64,000 nt of DNA from Luteimonas aquatica (GCF_022662575.1 NZ_JALBFU010000002.1:248001-312000); one strand, 5' to 3'; numbered from the stretch's first letter, positions 9,437-18,439 are shown. The notes: generated from the letters alone by a model not told the origin. A program made the numbers and translations.

Positions 9437-9461
9437 ATGGAGCGCGCGTCATAATCGCGCC

Positions 9462-10250
9462 ATGGATGCGATGGACACGACGGGCGCGAGAGACATGATG
9501 CCCAGCGACGGCGGAATCCGCCTGGTCGCCTTCGACGGCGACGACACCCTCTGGCGCAGCCAGGACTACTTCGACCGGGCGCAGGAGGACTACGAGCGCA
9601 TCGTCGGCGCCTATGTCGATCTCGCCGACGCGCGCGTGCTCGAGCGCCTGTACGACATCGAAAAGACCAATCTCGCCTGGTTCGGCTATGGCGTGAAGGG
9701 CATGACGCTGTCGATGATCGAGGCGGCCGTGGCCATCACCGGGCAGCGCATCAGCGCCGCCGACGTGCATCGCATCGTGCAGCTGGCCAAGGACCTGCTG
9801 CGCCATCCGGTCGAGCTGCTGCCCGGGATCCGCGAGGCGGTGGAGGCGATCGCCGCCGAGCACGAGGTGGTGCTGATCACCAAGGGCGACCTGTTCCACC
9901 AGGAGGCCAAGGTGCGCGATTCCGGGCTGGCCGGACTGTTCCACCGCATCGAGATCGTCAGCGAGAAGGACGATCCCACCTACGCGCGGCTGCTGGAGGA
10001 GTTCGGCATCGCCCCGGCGCAGTTCGTGATGGTCGGCAACTCGCTGCGCTCGGACATCGCGCCGGTGCTGCGGCTGGGCGGCTGGGGCGTGCACATGCCC
10101 TACCACACCACCTGGAGCCACGAACGCGAGGCCGACGTGGCCGCGTTCGCCGCGCGCATGCGCGTGAGCGAGGATCCGCGCGGCCTGCCCGCCGCGGTGG
10201 CGGCGATCGCGGCCGAGGCCGCGCGCCTGGCCGCTTCCGCGGCGGCCTGA
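9462..10250 (+). CDS. HAD-superfamily hydrolase
   Basis: A 262-residue cytoplasmic protein of the haloacid dehalogenase superfamily. Motif I is LVAFDGDDTLW, with the nucleophile Asp and acid Asp two residues apart. Motif II is VVLITKGD. The late motif VMVGNSLRSDIAPVLRLG supplies the metal-binding Asp. An alpha-helical cap lies between motifs I and II, as in type C1 enzymes. Such proteins are usually phosphatases of small metabolites; the substrate cannot be read. The ATG at 9462 lies 25 bp beyond the terminator, giving a short leader. NlpE-like and hypothetical genes follow on the same strand with small gaps. Confidence 0.85.
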   Translation: MDAMDTTGARDMMPSDGGIRLVAFDGDDTLWRSQDYFDRAQEDYERIVGAYVDLADARVLERLYDIEKTNLAWFGYGVKGMTLSMIEAAVAITGQRISAADVHRIVQLAKDLLRHPVELLPGIREAVEAIAAEHEVVLITKGDLFHQEAKVRDSGLAGLFHRIEIVSEKDDPTYARLLEEFGIAPAQFVMVGNSLRSDIAPVLRLGGWGVHMPYHTTWSHEREADVAAFAARMRVSEDPRGLPAAVAAIAAEAARLAASAAA

Positions 10251-10265
10251 CCCGGCCGTGCCCGG

Positions 10266-10718
10266 ATGACGATGCCGCGCCCACGCCGCGCTCCGCGCCT
10301 GGCCGGCATCGGTGGCGCGCTGGTCTTGGCGGCGCTGGCCGGCTGCGGCGGCGCGCCGCGTTCGACCGCGCCGATCCCGGGCCTGGGGCAGGGCGACGGC
10401 GAGGCGGCCTGGGCCGGGACCTTGTCCTGCGTCGATTGCGAAGGCATCGACACGCGGTTGATCCTGCAGCGGCAGGGCGGGAAAGGGCGCTACCGGCTGC
10501 TGGAGACCTATCTGTCCGGCGACGGCGATCTCGACTATGCCGAGCAGGGCAGCTGGGAGCAGGTGCGGGCGGGCGTGCTGCTGCTGCGCGGCGACCGGGG
10601 CGGCCAGCGCCTGTTCGGCGTGGTCGAGGGCGGCGCCCTGCAATTGCGCGACGCGCTCGAGGGGTCCCGTTCCGGTCGCGACGACGATATCCTCACCCCC
10701 GTGCCCGCCGCGCCATGA
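10266..10718 (+). CDS. NlpE-like copper resistance/envelope-stress lipoprotein
   Basis: A 150-residue protein with signal and lipobox LAALAGCGG near residue 27, so it is probably lipidated. The mature part begins with AWAGTLSCVDCEGIDTRLIL, the CxxC-GID motif of the NlpE N-terminal domain, followed by a small beta-barrel. In E. coli, NlpE signals surface contact, copper and lipoprotein defects to Cpx; whether that wiring exists here is unknown. Only the N-terminal NlpE domain is present, which is usual outside enterobacteria. It lies 15 bp after the HAD gene, probably co-transcribed. Confidence 0.8.
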   Translation: MTMPRPRRAPRLAGIGGALVLAALAGCGGAPRSTAPIPGLGQGDGEAAWAGTLSCVDCEGIDTRLILQRQGGKGRYRLLETYLSGDGDLDYAEQGSWEQVRAGVLLLRGDRGGQRLFGVVEGGALQLRDALEGSRSGRDDDILTPVPAAP

Positions 10719-10746
10719 GCGGCGTGGTCCCGCAACCGCATTGCCG

Positions 10747-11310
10747 ATGAAGACGTTCGCCGCCATCGCCGTATTCGTGCTCGCCGCCGGCCTGCCGTCG
10801 CCGGACGCGTACGCCCAGGCCAAGGCCTCCGCGCCAGCCGCCCCGCAACCGGCGCCGCAGCCCGCGCAACGGCCGGCCGCCGAATGGGAGGCGCGCACCG
10901 GCGATGCCTGGGTCGACCGCCAGCTGGCCGACATCAACCAGTACGCCGCCCGCTACCGCGGCGCTTTCCTCGACGAGCTGGTGCGCTACCACGCCGCGCC
11001 GCGCGAGCTGGTGACCGAGCTGGTGATGAAGCGCGGCTGGGCGCCGGGCGATGTCTACTACGCCTGCGCCGTCGCGCAGCTGGTGGGCAAGCCCTGCCGC
11101 GCGGCGGTCGAGGCCTGGCAGCAGGGACAGGCGGACGGCTGGCGCGCGGTGGCCAAGCAGTTCGGCCTCGGCGCGCAGCAGCCCGATGCCTCGGCGCGCA
11201 TGCGGCAGAACATCCGCGACAGCTTCGTGCGCTGGGGCCGGCCGCTGGCCAAGCCGGAGGCGGGCAAGACGGCGGCGAAGGACAAGGCAGCGAAGGACAA
11301 GCGCCGCTAG
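10747..11310 (+). CDS. exported hypothetical protein, Ala/Pro-rich N-terminus and Lys-rich tail
   Basis: A 187-residue protein not matched to a known family by eye. It has a signal peptide (to about residue 23, SPDAYAQ), a Gln/Pro/Ala spacer, then a helical, Trp- and Tyr-rich domain (about 45-165) with single Cys at YYACAV and KPCRAA that could form a disulfide. It ends in a basic tail with two AAKDK units. It lies 28 bp after the NlpE-like gene and may share its transcript. Its stop is close to that of the converging AraC-type gene. Confidence 0.7.
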   Translation: MKTFAAIAVFVLAAGLPSPDAYAQAKASAPAAPQPAPQPAQRPAAEWEARTGDAWVDRQLADINQYAARYRGAFLDELVRYHAAPRELVTELVMKRGWAPGDVYYACAVAQLVGKPCRAAVEAWQQGQADGWRAVAKQFGLGAQQPDASARMRQNIRDSFVRWGRPLAKPEAGKTAAKDKAAKDKRR

Positions 11311-11326
11311 CCGCGCGTGCCGCGTC

Positions 11327-12325
11327 TCAGGTCAGGTGCTCGCGCCGGTAGGTGGCCGGCGGCTGGCCCGCCCACTTCGAGAAGGCCTTGGTGAAGCTGA
11401 CGCGGTCGGCGAAGCCGAGCTTGGCGGCGATGGCGTCCAGGTCCAGCTCGCGGTCGGCCAGCATGCCCTTGGCCAGATCGAAGCGCACCTGCGTCTGCAG
11501 CATCGCGAAGGAGGTGCCCGCCTCTTTGAGCTTGCGCTGCAGGGTGCGCGGCTCCACGCCCAGGCGCAGCGCCGCCTCGGCCACCGCGATCGCCGGGGCG
11601 TGCCGCAGCATCAGCAGCAGGCTGCCGGCCAGGCCGTGATCGGCCTGCAGGCGCTGCAGGCGCGTTTCCAGCAGCAGCTGCGCCTTGGCGTGCAGGGTCG
11701 GCGATCCGCTGGGCAGCGCGCGGTCGAGCAGCTCGGACTTGAGCCGGATCACGTTGTGCTCGGCGCCGAAGACGGGGCGCGCGCCGAACTGCTTCTGGTA
11801 GAGATCGATCGCGGCCAGGGGCTCGTGCTGGAAGGCCAGTTCCAGGTGCGCCGGCGATCCCTGCAGCACCTGGCCGAGGAACTTGGCGAAGACCACGTAG
11901 GTGGTCTCGATCAGTTCCGGCGAGCGCACCGTCTTGTTGCGCGACTGCAGGTCGAAGTAGACCGCGATGTGTTCGCCGGCGATCCGGTAGCGCGAGACCA
12001 GGTCCGGCTGCACCAGGTTGGGCAGGAACTCGAGCATCCACAGCGCCTCGCGCAGCGAGCTGCTGGTGATCAGGAACGCCTGCACCTCCGGCACGTTCTC
12101 GAAGGCGAAGTGCTCGCCCAGCACGAAGGGGAAATGTCCCTTGGCGGTGCGCTGCCTGCACAGCTCGAACAGCCGGGCGATGGTGTCCAGCGCCAGCGGC
12201 GTCTCTTCCTCGTCGTGCCCGGCCACCTGGATGCCGACTTCCTTCAGCACCGGCCCGATGTCGAAACCGCACAGCGCGCCGACCGTGGTGAACCTGGACA
12301 GGTCGTGGAGCGATATCGTGGACAT
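11327..12325 (-). CDS. AraC-family transcriptional regulator (Arabinose_bd-type N-terminus)
   Basis: A 332-residue regulator. Residues about 1-200 resemble the Arabinose_bd effector domain of OruR/ArgR/GadX-like activators, with HFPFVLGEHF and RALWMLEF-like (REALWMLEFLPNLVQ) segments. Residues about 230-332 hold a double helix-turn-helix: IAVAEAALRLGVEPRTLQRKL and DAIAAKLGFADRVSFTKAF, then the AraC end signature WAGQPPATYRRE. The start ATG at 12325 removes an implausible Arg/Pro-rich extension. It is divergent from the hydrolase-monooxygenase-SDR genes, with about 160 bp between starts, and is probably their activator; regulators of this type often control catabolism of lipids or alkane-like compounds. 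Confidence 0.88.
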   Translation of the reverse strand: MSTISLHDLSRFTTVGALCGFDIGPVLKEVGIQVAGHDEEETPLALDTIARLFELCRQRTAKGHFPFVLGEHFAFENVPEVQAFLITSSSLREALWMLEFLPNLVQPDLVSRYRIAGEHIAVYFDLQSRNKTVRSPELIETTYVVFAKFLGQVLQGSPAHLELAFQHEPLAAIDLYQKQFGARPVFGAEHNVIRLKSELLDRALPSGSPTLHAKAQLLLETRLQRLQADHGLAGSLLLMLRHAPAIAVAEAALRLGVEPRTLQRKLKEAGTSFAMLQTQVRFDLAKGMLADRELDLDAIAAKLGFADRVSFTKAFSKWAGQPPATYRREHLT

Positions 12326-12486
12326 GTCGGCTGGCAGGGTTCCCGGGCGTCGTGGGCGATCCGCTCTCGCGGGCGCCAGCCCCCGGCCGCGCCCGTGTCG
12401 CGTAAAGACATATTCTGTCGCCACGCATCATATCCCCTGCCGCGCCGGCCCCCTATCGTGCAGACAGCTTGCTGGAGGGCAGGGCC

Positions 12487-13371
12487 ATGAACACCGCCGT
12501 TGCGCACGCCGAGGCGATCGTGCCCCGGGAAAACCTGGACTTCGGTCTCGGAAACGATCTGCCCAGGTACTGGTTCAAGGGCAATCCGTACAAGACGCGC
12601 TACCTGGATGCGCTGCAGATGGGCTTCCCGGACGGGGAGCGCTACTTCATCACCAGCGTGCGCGCCTTCCGCGACGGCATCACCGATCCGGCGATGCAGG
12701 AGGACGTGCGCAACTTCATGCGCCAGGAAGGCCAGCACGGCATGACCCACACCCGCTACAACCGCATGCTGCAGGCGCAGGGGCTGCCGGTGGACAACGT
12801 GGTGCGGGAGATGAAGCGCATCCTCGATGCCGATACCGAGCGCTTCTCGCCGGAGTTCAACCTGGCCGCGACCGCCGGCTTCGAGCATTTCACCGCAATG
12901 CTGGCCGAGGCCTTCTTCGCGCGCGCCTCGGTCACCGCCGGCTCGGACCCGCACGTCGTGGCGATGTTCGCCTGGCACGCGATCGAGGAGATGGAGCACA
13001 AGTCGGTGGCCTACGACGTCATGCAGAAGGTGGCCAAGGTCGGCTACTGGAAGCGCGCCGGCGCCATGCTGTTCGCCACCTGGCGCATGGCCAGCCGCTC
13101 CTACGTGACCACCGACGTGCTGCTGCGCGCCGACGGCTACGGCTTCTGGTCGCGGCTGGGACTGCACCTGCGCTACTTCCCCTGGGTGTACGGTCCCCGG
13201 CGCGGCATCTTCGGTTCGCTCGCGCCCAAGCTGCTGGCCTACTTCAAGCCGGGATTCCATCCGCAGCAGCTGCCCAACATCCACAACTATCCGGCCTGGG
13301 TGGAAGCCTACGAGCGCACCGGCGATCCGCTGATCGCCAGCGAGGCGCTGCTGGCGGCGGCGCATCGTTGA
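12487..13371 (+). CDS. predicted metal-dependent hydrolase (PF10118-type)
   Basis: A 294-residue protein with the features of the Metal_hydrol (PF10118) family. RNFMRQEGQHGMTHTRYN, GFEHFTAMLAEAF and WHAIEEMEHKSVAYDV supply the conserved Glu/His residues of a ferritin-like di-metal four-helix core. The family has no firmly established reaction. GGAGGGCAG precedes the ATG at 12487. It starts a co-directional set with a flavin monooxygenase and an SDR, suggesting a shared oxidative pathway on a hydrophobic substrate. Confidence 0.82.
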   Translation: MNTAVAHAEAIVPRENLDFGLGNDLPRYWFKGNPYKTRYLDALQMGFPDGERYFITSVRAFRDGITDPAMQEDVRNFMRQEGQHGMTHTRYNRMLQAQGLPVDNVVREMKRILDADTERFSPEFNLAATAGFEHFTAMLAEAFFARASVTAGSDPHVVAMFAWHAIEEMEHKSVAYDVMQKVAKVGYWKRAGAMLFATWRMASRSYVTTDVLLRADGYGFWSRLGLHLRYFPWVYGPRRGIFGSLAPKLLAYFKPGFHPQQLPNIHNYPAWVEAYERTGDPLIASEALLAAAHR

Positions 13372-13435
13372 ACCTGGCCGCGCGCCCGGCGATGATGCGG
13401 GTCGTCCGCCGACACCCCCGGGAGTTCCGAACGCC

Positions 13436-14938
13436 GTGAGCGGTCCGCCCCTCGAGCATTTCGACGTCCTCGTCGTCGGCGCCGGCCTGTCCGGCATCGG
13501 CGCCGGCTACCGCCTGCAGACCGACTGCCCGGGCAAGCGCTACGCGATCCTCGAGGCGCGCGCCGACCTCGGCGGCACCTGGGACCTGTTCCGCTATCCG
13601 GGCGTGCGCTCGGACTCGGACATGTTCACGCTGGGCTTCCCCTTCCGGCCGTGGAAGGACGCCAAGAGCATCGCCGACGGCGCCTCGATCCTGCGCTACC
13701 TGAAGGACACCGCGCGCGAATTCGGCATCGACCGCCACATCCGCTTCGGCCATCGCGTGCGCTCGGCCGCCTACGCCTCGGACGAGGCGCGCTGGCGGCT
13801 CGAGGTCGATCTCGCCGACGGCGGACGCCGCCGCCTCAGCTGCGACTTCCTGTACCTGTGCAGTGGCTACTACGACTACGCGCAGGGCTACACGCCGCAG
13901 TTCCCGGGACGCGAGGCCTACCGCGGCCAATGGGTGCATCCGCAGCAATGGCCGCAGGACCTGGACTACACCGGCAAGCGGGTGCTGGTCATCGGCAGCG
14001 GCGCCACCGCCGTCACCCTGGTGCCGGCGCTGGCCGAGCGCGCGGCGCACGTCACCATGCTGCAGCGCTCGCCGACCTACATCGCCGATCTGCCGTCGAA
14101 GGATGTGGTGGCCGACGCGTTCCGCGCCGTGCTGCCCGAGCGCCTCGCCCACCGCATGGCGCGCTGGAAGAACGTGCTGCTGACCATGGCCTTCTTCCAG
14201 TTCTGCCGGCGCGCGCCCGGTCTGGCCAGGAAGCTGCTGCGCCTGGGCGTGAAGAAGATGCTGCCCGAGGGCTACGACGTCGATGCGCACTTCGCCCCGC
14301 GCTACGCGCCCTGGGACCAGCGCCTGTGCCTGATTCCGGACTCGGACCTGTTCAAGGCGATCGGCTCGGGCAAGGCCTCGGTGGAAACCGACCATATCGA
14401 CACCTTCACCGCCGACGGCGTGCGCCTGCGGTCCGGCAAGGCGCTGGCCGCGGACGTGGTGGTCAGCGCCACCGGCCTGCAGCTGCAGCTGCTCGGCGGC
14501 CTGCAGGTCACGGTCGACGGCAAGGCCGTGCACAGCGGCGAGGAATACGTCTACAAGGGCCTGATGGTCAGCCACGTGCCGAACTTCGCCTTCTGCGTCG
14601 GCTACACCAACGCCTCGTGGACCCTGCGCGCCGATCTCGCCTCGACCTACGTCTGCCGCCTGCTCAACTACATGGACCGGCACGGCTACCGGCAATGCGT
14701 GGCCCGCTGCGATCCCGCCGACATGCAGCCCCAGCCCTTGCTCAACCTCAATTCCGGCTACATCACCCGCGCCGCCGCCATCCTGCCCAGGCAGGGCAGC
14801 CAGGCGCCGTGGCGCATGCCGCAGAACTACCTGCTGGACCTGAAAGTGATGCGCTTCGGCGCGATCGAGGATCCGAACCTGCAGTTCTCGCGCGCCGGCG
14901 CCGACACCGCGCTGGCCGTCGGCGGGGCCGCCGCTTGA
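13436..14938 (+). CDS. flavin-containing (Baeyer-Villiger-like) monooxygenase
   Basis: A 500-residue FAD/NADPH enzyme. The N-terminal FAD Rossmann motif is DVLVVGAGLSGIGAGYRL. The segment LGGTWDLFRYPGVRSDSDM is characteristic of BVMO-like enzymes, and the second nucleotide-binding motif is RVLVIGSGATAVTLVPAL (about 182-198). The fingerprint-like region FPGREAYRGQWVHPQQWP resembles but does not exactly match the FxGxxxHxxxW signature, so oxygen insertion into ketones is probable, not certain. It starts with GTG, preceded by GGGAG. Same strand and spacing as the flanking hydrolase and SDR suggest one operon. Confidence 0.87.
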   Translation: MSGPPLEHFDVLVVGAGLSGIGAGYRLQTDCPGKRYAILEARADLGGTWDLFRYPGVRSDSDMFTLGFPFRPWKDAKSIADGASILRYLKDTAREFGIDRHIRFGHRVRSAAYASDEARWRLEVDLADGGRRRLSCDFLYLCSGYYDYAQGYTPQFPGREAYRGQWVHPQQWPQDLDYTGKRVLVIGSGATAVTLVPALAERAAHVTMLQRSPTYIADLPSKDVVADAFRAVLPERLAHRMARWKNVLLTMAFFQFCRRAPGLARKLLRLGVKKMLPEGYDVDAHFAPRYAPWDQRLCLIPDSDLFKAIGSGKASVETDHIDTFTADGVRLRSGKALAADVVVSATGLQLQLLGGLQVTVDGKAVHSGEEYVYKGLMVSHVPNFAFCVGYTNASWTLRADLASTYVCRLLNYMDRHGYRQCVARCDPADMQPQPLLNLNSGYITRAAAILPRQGSQAPWRMPQNYLLDLKVMRFGAIEDPNLQFSRAGADTALAVGGAAA

Positions 14939-14981
14939 GCCCGCGCGCGTTCCTGCGGCGCGGCCGCGCGCGGAGGCAGGC

Positions 14982-15827
14982 GTGAAGCGCTTCGACGGCC
15001 GGGTGGCCGCGATCACCGGCGCCGGGTCCGGCATCGGCCGCGCGCTGGCGCTCGACCTGGCCGCGCGCGGCTGCCATCTTGCGCTGAGCGACATCCAGGC
15101 CGACGGGCTGGCGCAGACCGCCCAGCGCGCGGCGCAGGCGCGGCCCGGGCTGAAGATCACCACCGCCACGCTCGATGTCTCGCGGCGCGAGGCCGTGTTC
15201 GCCTGGGCCGAGCAGGTGGCGCGTGAGCACGGCAAGGTCAACCTGGTCTTCAACAACGCCGGCGTCGCGCTCAGCGCCACCGTCGAGGGCATGACCTACG
15301 ACGACTTCGAATGGCTGTTCGGCATCAACTTCTGGGGCGTGGTCCACGGCACCAAGGCCTTCCTGCCGCACCTGAAGGCCTCGGGCGAGGGCCACGTGGT
15401 CAACATCTCCAGCGTCTTCGGCCTGGCCGGCATTCCGGGGCAGAGCGCCTACAACGCCAGCAAGTTCGCCGTGCGCGGCTTCACCGAGGCCCTGCGCCAG
15501 GAACTGGACCTGGCGGGATTGCCGGTCGGCGCCACCTGCGTACATCCGGGCGGCATCAAGACCAACATCGCCCGCGCCGCGCGCACCAGCGCCTCGATCC
15601 GCGACATCGGCATGGACGAGCGCGACCGCGGCGAGAAGGCGGAGAAACTGTTCATCACCACCCCCGAGGCGGCCGCCCGCACCATCCTGCAGGGCGTGGA
15701 GCGCAACCGGCGCCGCGTGCTGATCGGACGCGACGCGCGGCTGCTCGACCGCATCGTGCGCCTGTTCCCGACGTCCTATCACCTGGTCACCACCCGCATC
15801 ATCCGCCGCGCGATGGCGCCGCGCTGA
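14982..15827 (+). CDS. short-chain dehydrogenase/reductase
   Basis: A 281-residue classical SDR. The cofactor motif is AAITGAGSGIGRALALDL (TGxxxGxG). NNAG is in LVFNNAGVAL, and the catalytic residues are a Ser in NISSVFGL, Tyr157 and Lys161 (AYNASKFAV). The HPGGIKTNIA segment is common in SDRs acting on acyl or steroid-like substrates. With the preceding monooxygenase it could interconvert an alcohol/ketone pair. It is 43 bp downstream of that gene and ends the cluster. Confidence 0.9.
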   Translation: MKRFDGRVAAITGAGSGIGRALALDLAARGCHLALSDIQADGLAQTAQRAAQARPGLKITTATLDVSRREAVFAWAEQVAREHGKVNLVFNNAGVALSATVEGMTYDDFEWLFGINFWGVVHGTKAFLPHLKASGEGHVVNISSVFGLAGIPGQSAYNASKFAVRGFTEALRQELDLAGLPVGATCVHPGGIKTNIARAARTSASIRDIGMDERDRGEKAEKLFITTPEAAARTILQGVERNRRRVLIGRDARLLDRIVRLFPTSYHLVTTRIIRRAMAPR

Positions 15828-15909
15828 GCGGCGTCGACTTCCCCTCGACAGGGTGACGGCTCTGATGGGCACTGGGACGGATGCCGCCAGTGCGGCGCAG
15901 GGAGTCATC

Positions 15910-17049
15910 ATGAGCAACCGGCGGAAGTGGACGCGCGCCTGCGCGCACCTGAAATCGATGTCCAGCGCCGTCGCGCTGGCCGTTCCGCTGTCGGTGCCGA
16001 TCGGGTTCTCGCTGCTCTACTTCTACGGTCTCGAATACGGCATTCCTTTTTCGACGCCCCTGTCGGACGTGGTGGCGCTGCTCGTCCTGATCGCGGGCGT
16101 CGCCGCGCTGATCATCGCCTTGACGGCCGCCTACCTGATGGCCCCCGGATTGCTCAGCGCATTGGGGGTGGGACAGGGGTTCGATCTGCTTTTCGTCAAG
16201 GAAAAAAGAATCGCGAGCCTGATGTTCGTCCTCGCGCTGCCTGTGTTCGCGTTCGACTGGGCGCTGTTGGCCGCGACTTTCCTGGAAGGCGAGGCCCGGT
16301 TCTCTCTGCTGCCGGCAGTGCTGGTCGGGCTTGTCTCCTTCATCTGGCGGGTGAAGCTCCGCGCCCGGGATGCGCTGGTGGAGGATTGGGTGATCTACCA
16401 GGCCGCGCTGGCGTACCTGGCCATCTTCGTGGTCTGGACGCTGCTGGTCATCGCCTTGATCGTGCCCTTGCAGATCTGGCCGGAGATCGAACGCTGGGCC
16501 TTGCAATGGTTCGCGCCCCAGCTGGCGACCTCGATCGCGTTGGCCGCCCTAGTGATGGCGCCGATCGCGGTGGCGATCGGCTTCGCATGGATCGGCATGG
16601 TCGGTAGGGAACGGTCACGACCGGAGGGAACCCCGCTCCCGTGGTGGATGGCCGTGCCGGCATTGATCTTCGTCGTGTCGGTTTTCACGCCGCCGGGGGC
16701 GTCCTTCGTCGGAGGGCTGGTCCTGGCCACGCTCAATCTCGGCGGCGGCCAGCCCGCCTGTTTCTCGCCCGCCGGCACGATGCCGCCGGAGATCCGCGCC
16801 AGGCTTGGGATGCCCGCGAAGGCGTCGCGCTATCCGCCGCTGCGCGTGGCGCTGTCCTTCGGCTCGCAGTTCTATCTGCTGGAACGGATCGAGGAGGCCG
16901 AGCCGTTCGGCAGTCGCAATGTCGCGGTCGAATACCCGCGCGAGTGGTTCATGCATCGCCGGCCTCCGACCAGGCAGCGGGACGGGGAGGGCAAGACCGT
17001 CCTGGTGTGCAGGCCGATCAGTGCGACGGCGGCGCGGACCAGCCCGTGA
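15910..17049 (+). CDS. polytopic membrane protein of unknown function
   Basis: A 379-residue protein with about seven hydrophobic segments (about residues 18-40, 50-85, 105-130, 133-150, 170-195, 215-245, 260-285) and a C-terminal soluble part of about 90 residues with Cys and Pro. No family recognised. GGGAG lies 7 nt before the ATG at 15910. The C-terminal domain (about 290-375, containing FYLLERIEEAEPFGSRNVAVEY) may be periplasmic or cytoplasmic. Codon choice is less GC-extreme than the neighbouring metabolic genes. It has no evident functional link to the SDR upstream. Confidence 0.65.
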   Translation: MSNRRKWTRACAHLKSMSSAVALAVPLSVPIGFSLLYFYGLEYGIPFSTPLSDVVALLVLIAGVAALIIALTAAYLMAPGLLSALGVGQGFDLLFVKEKRIASLMFVLALPVFAFDWALLAATFLEGEARFSLLPAVLVGLVSFIWRVKLRARDALVEDWVIYQAALAYLAIFVVWTLLVIALIVPLQIWPEIERWALQWFAPQLATSIALAALVMAPIAVAIGFAWIGMVGRERSRPEGTPLPWWMAVPALIFVVSVFTPPGASFVGGLVLATLNLGGGQPACFSPAGTMPPEIRARLGMPAKASRYPPLRVALSFGSQFYLLERIEEAEPFGSRNVAVEYPREWFMHRRPPTRQRDGEGKTVLVCRPISATAARTSP

Positions 17050-17112
17050 TGGATTGAAGACCGATAATGTCTTTCATGGTTCAGCGGTTCATCCGCGCAA
17101 GGGAGGAATGCG

Positions 17113-17313
17113 ATGCAATGCGAGGATTGCGAGAAGATTGCGGCAAACCCCGATCGTCCATGGAGCGATGAGGCCGGGAGAATGGCCCCCTGCTCGGTGC
17201 CCAGGACGCCAATAGGGTGGACGAAGGAATATTTGCAGTGTCCGCTGTGTGATACGCGCTGGTGCAGGAGTGAGCATCGCAGTCATGGCGGCGTGGAGTG
17301 GGTCAGGATGTAG
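17113..17313 (+). CDS. small zinc-ribbon-like protein, unknown
   Basis: 66 residues with two Cys pairs, CEDCEK (N-terminus) and CPLCDTRWC (about residue 43), consistent with one zinc-binding site. A perfect GGGAGG lies 6 nt before the ATG, which is the main reason for calling this short gene. No family recognised. It sits between two other unknown genes in a stretch of lower GC than its surroundings. Confidence 0.6.
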   Translation: MQCEDCEKIAANPDRPWSDEAGRMAPCSVPRTPIGWTKEYLQCPLCDTRWCRSEHRSHGGVEWVRM

Positions 17314-17494
17314 TTGCCCACGACTCCGATCCGCTGCGTCCCTCGCATCGAACACCTGCCAAGCCGGGCGTGGGGGCGTGCTGGAGGCCGGGGAGCAGGT
17401 CGCCCCGGCTTGGCCTTCTCAGCCTGGAAGCGGGTATGGTAGCGTTCTCGCGAAACCCATTTAGGGAAATGGGTGGCTCGCATACGGGGGAGTC

Positions 17495-18142
17495 ATGCAG
17501 CGCTTCGTCGTCCATTCGTTCGCGGTTTTTCTCTCGCTTTCCGGCAATGCGCCGGCCAGCGAACCCCAAGCCGACGCCCGGGCCGCCGGGGAAACGAAAG
17601 AGTTCCCCATTGAAGTATGCAAGCCGCAGGGCGAACACGATTACTTGTCCAGGTTGGCCTGCGAGAACGGAGCCGAACCGGCTTTCGAGCGCTTGGGAAA
17701 CTATGGCGAGCGGACGCCGTTGCCGAAGAATTTGCCGAGGGCGGAATTCGATAGGATGTTCGAAAGCGCGATGCGTTATGAGCCGCTTCGCCCTGGTGAA
17801 GCGGATCACCATATCGTTGACGGATACCAGTTCGTTTGTGGCGCCCAGAAGCGCATCATTTATCTGGATATGTACCACTGCGACGGCAAGGGTTCGGGTT
17901 CGTCTCTTGCCGAAGTCAGCGCGGCGACCTGCGAAGGGGAGCCGGGCTGTCTCGACAAGGTGGCTAAATATTGCGCCGATCTTGACAAGCACAAGGCAGA
18001 CGTCTATTCGGAAGTATTCGATCGAGGCCGTTTGACGTACTTCCTCGAGAATGTGGTCGGAGCCAGCGTCGCCAAGGACTACAAAGTCAATTGCGACGGG
18101 ATCGATTTCACGAACGGCCCCTATCCGAGCTTGAAGAACTGA
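17495..18142 (+). CDS. exported Cys-containing hypothetical protein
   Basis: A 215-residue protein with a weak signal peptide (cleavage near SGNAPASEP). It has eight cysteines in the mature part, suggesting disulfides. GGGGGAG precedes the ATG. GC and codon use (TTG, TAT, GAA) are visibly less GC-biased than the flanking host genes. A perfect 7-bp inverted repeat CCCATTT/AAATGGG (17456-17473) lies about 21 bp before the start and may be an operator or part of the leader. No family recognised. Another short open frame on the opposite strand (18121-18375) was not accepted. Confidence 0.6.
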   Translation: MQRFVVHSFAVFLSLSGNAPASEPQADARAAGETKEFPIEVCKPQGEHDYLSRLACENGAEPAFERLGNYGERTPLPKNLPRAEFDRMFESAMRYEPLRPGEADHHIVDGYQFVCGAQKRIIYLDMYHCDGKGSGSSLAEVSAATCEGEPGCLDKVAKYCADLDKHKADVYSEVFDRGRLTYFLENVVGASVAKDYKVNCDGIDFTNGPYPSLKN

Positions 18143-18369
18143 ATAATCTTTGTCCGGCTGCCGCCGCAGGACGCGCGGTACACGGCAATGGCGGTGCATG
18201 CGCCCTGGTCATTCCAGTCGAGCGAAAATGCGTCGTGCCTGCAGCTTCGGCCATGTGCGCCTAGGATCGCTCCTTTGCATGGTGCCGTGGCGCGGTCCCC
18301 TTTCGGCGGACAATCGTCCCAGCCTTGCCGCCACGGCTGAACGGTAGCCATTGGCGTACCGGGCATCTG

Positions 18370-18426
18370 TGGCACACCATTGGCGCCAGGCGGCTGCGGG
18401 TTTTTGATGAAGTTTGTGGTGTGCCA
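18370..18426. repeat. 10-bp perfect inverted repeat upstream of dusA
   Basis: TGGCACACCA (18370-18379) and TGGTGTGCCA (18417-18426) are exact reverse complements separated by 37 bp; the second arm ends 13 bp before the dusA ATG. It could be an operator pair, an RNA leader stem, or relic ends of a small transposable element. Confidence 0.55.
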
Positions 18427-18439
18427 AGATCAGAGAAGC

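Noticed and set aside
18121..18375. 84-codon frame on the minus strand between the Cys-rich gene and dusA
   Set aside because: It has six Cys and looks protein-like, but there is no ribosome site and no recognised family. Kept only as a weak possibility.
15910..18439. Second integrated element upstream of dusA
   Set aside because: No integrase, transposase, direct repeats or tRNA gene; unusual composition alone is not enough.
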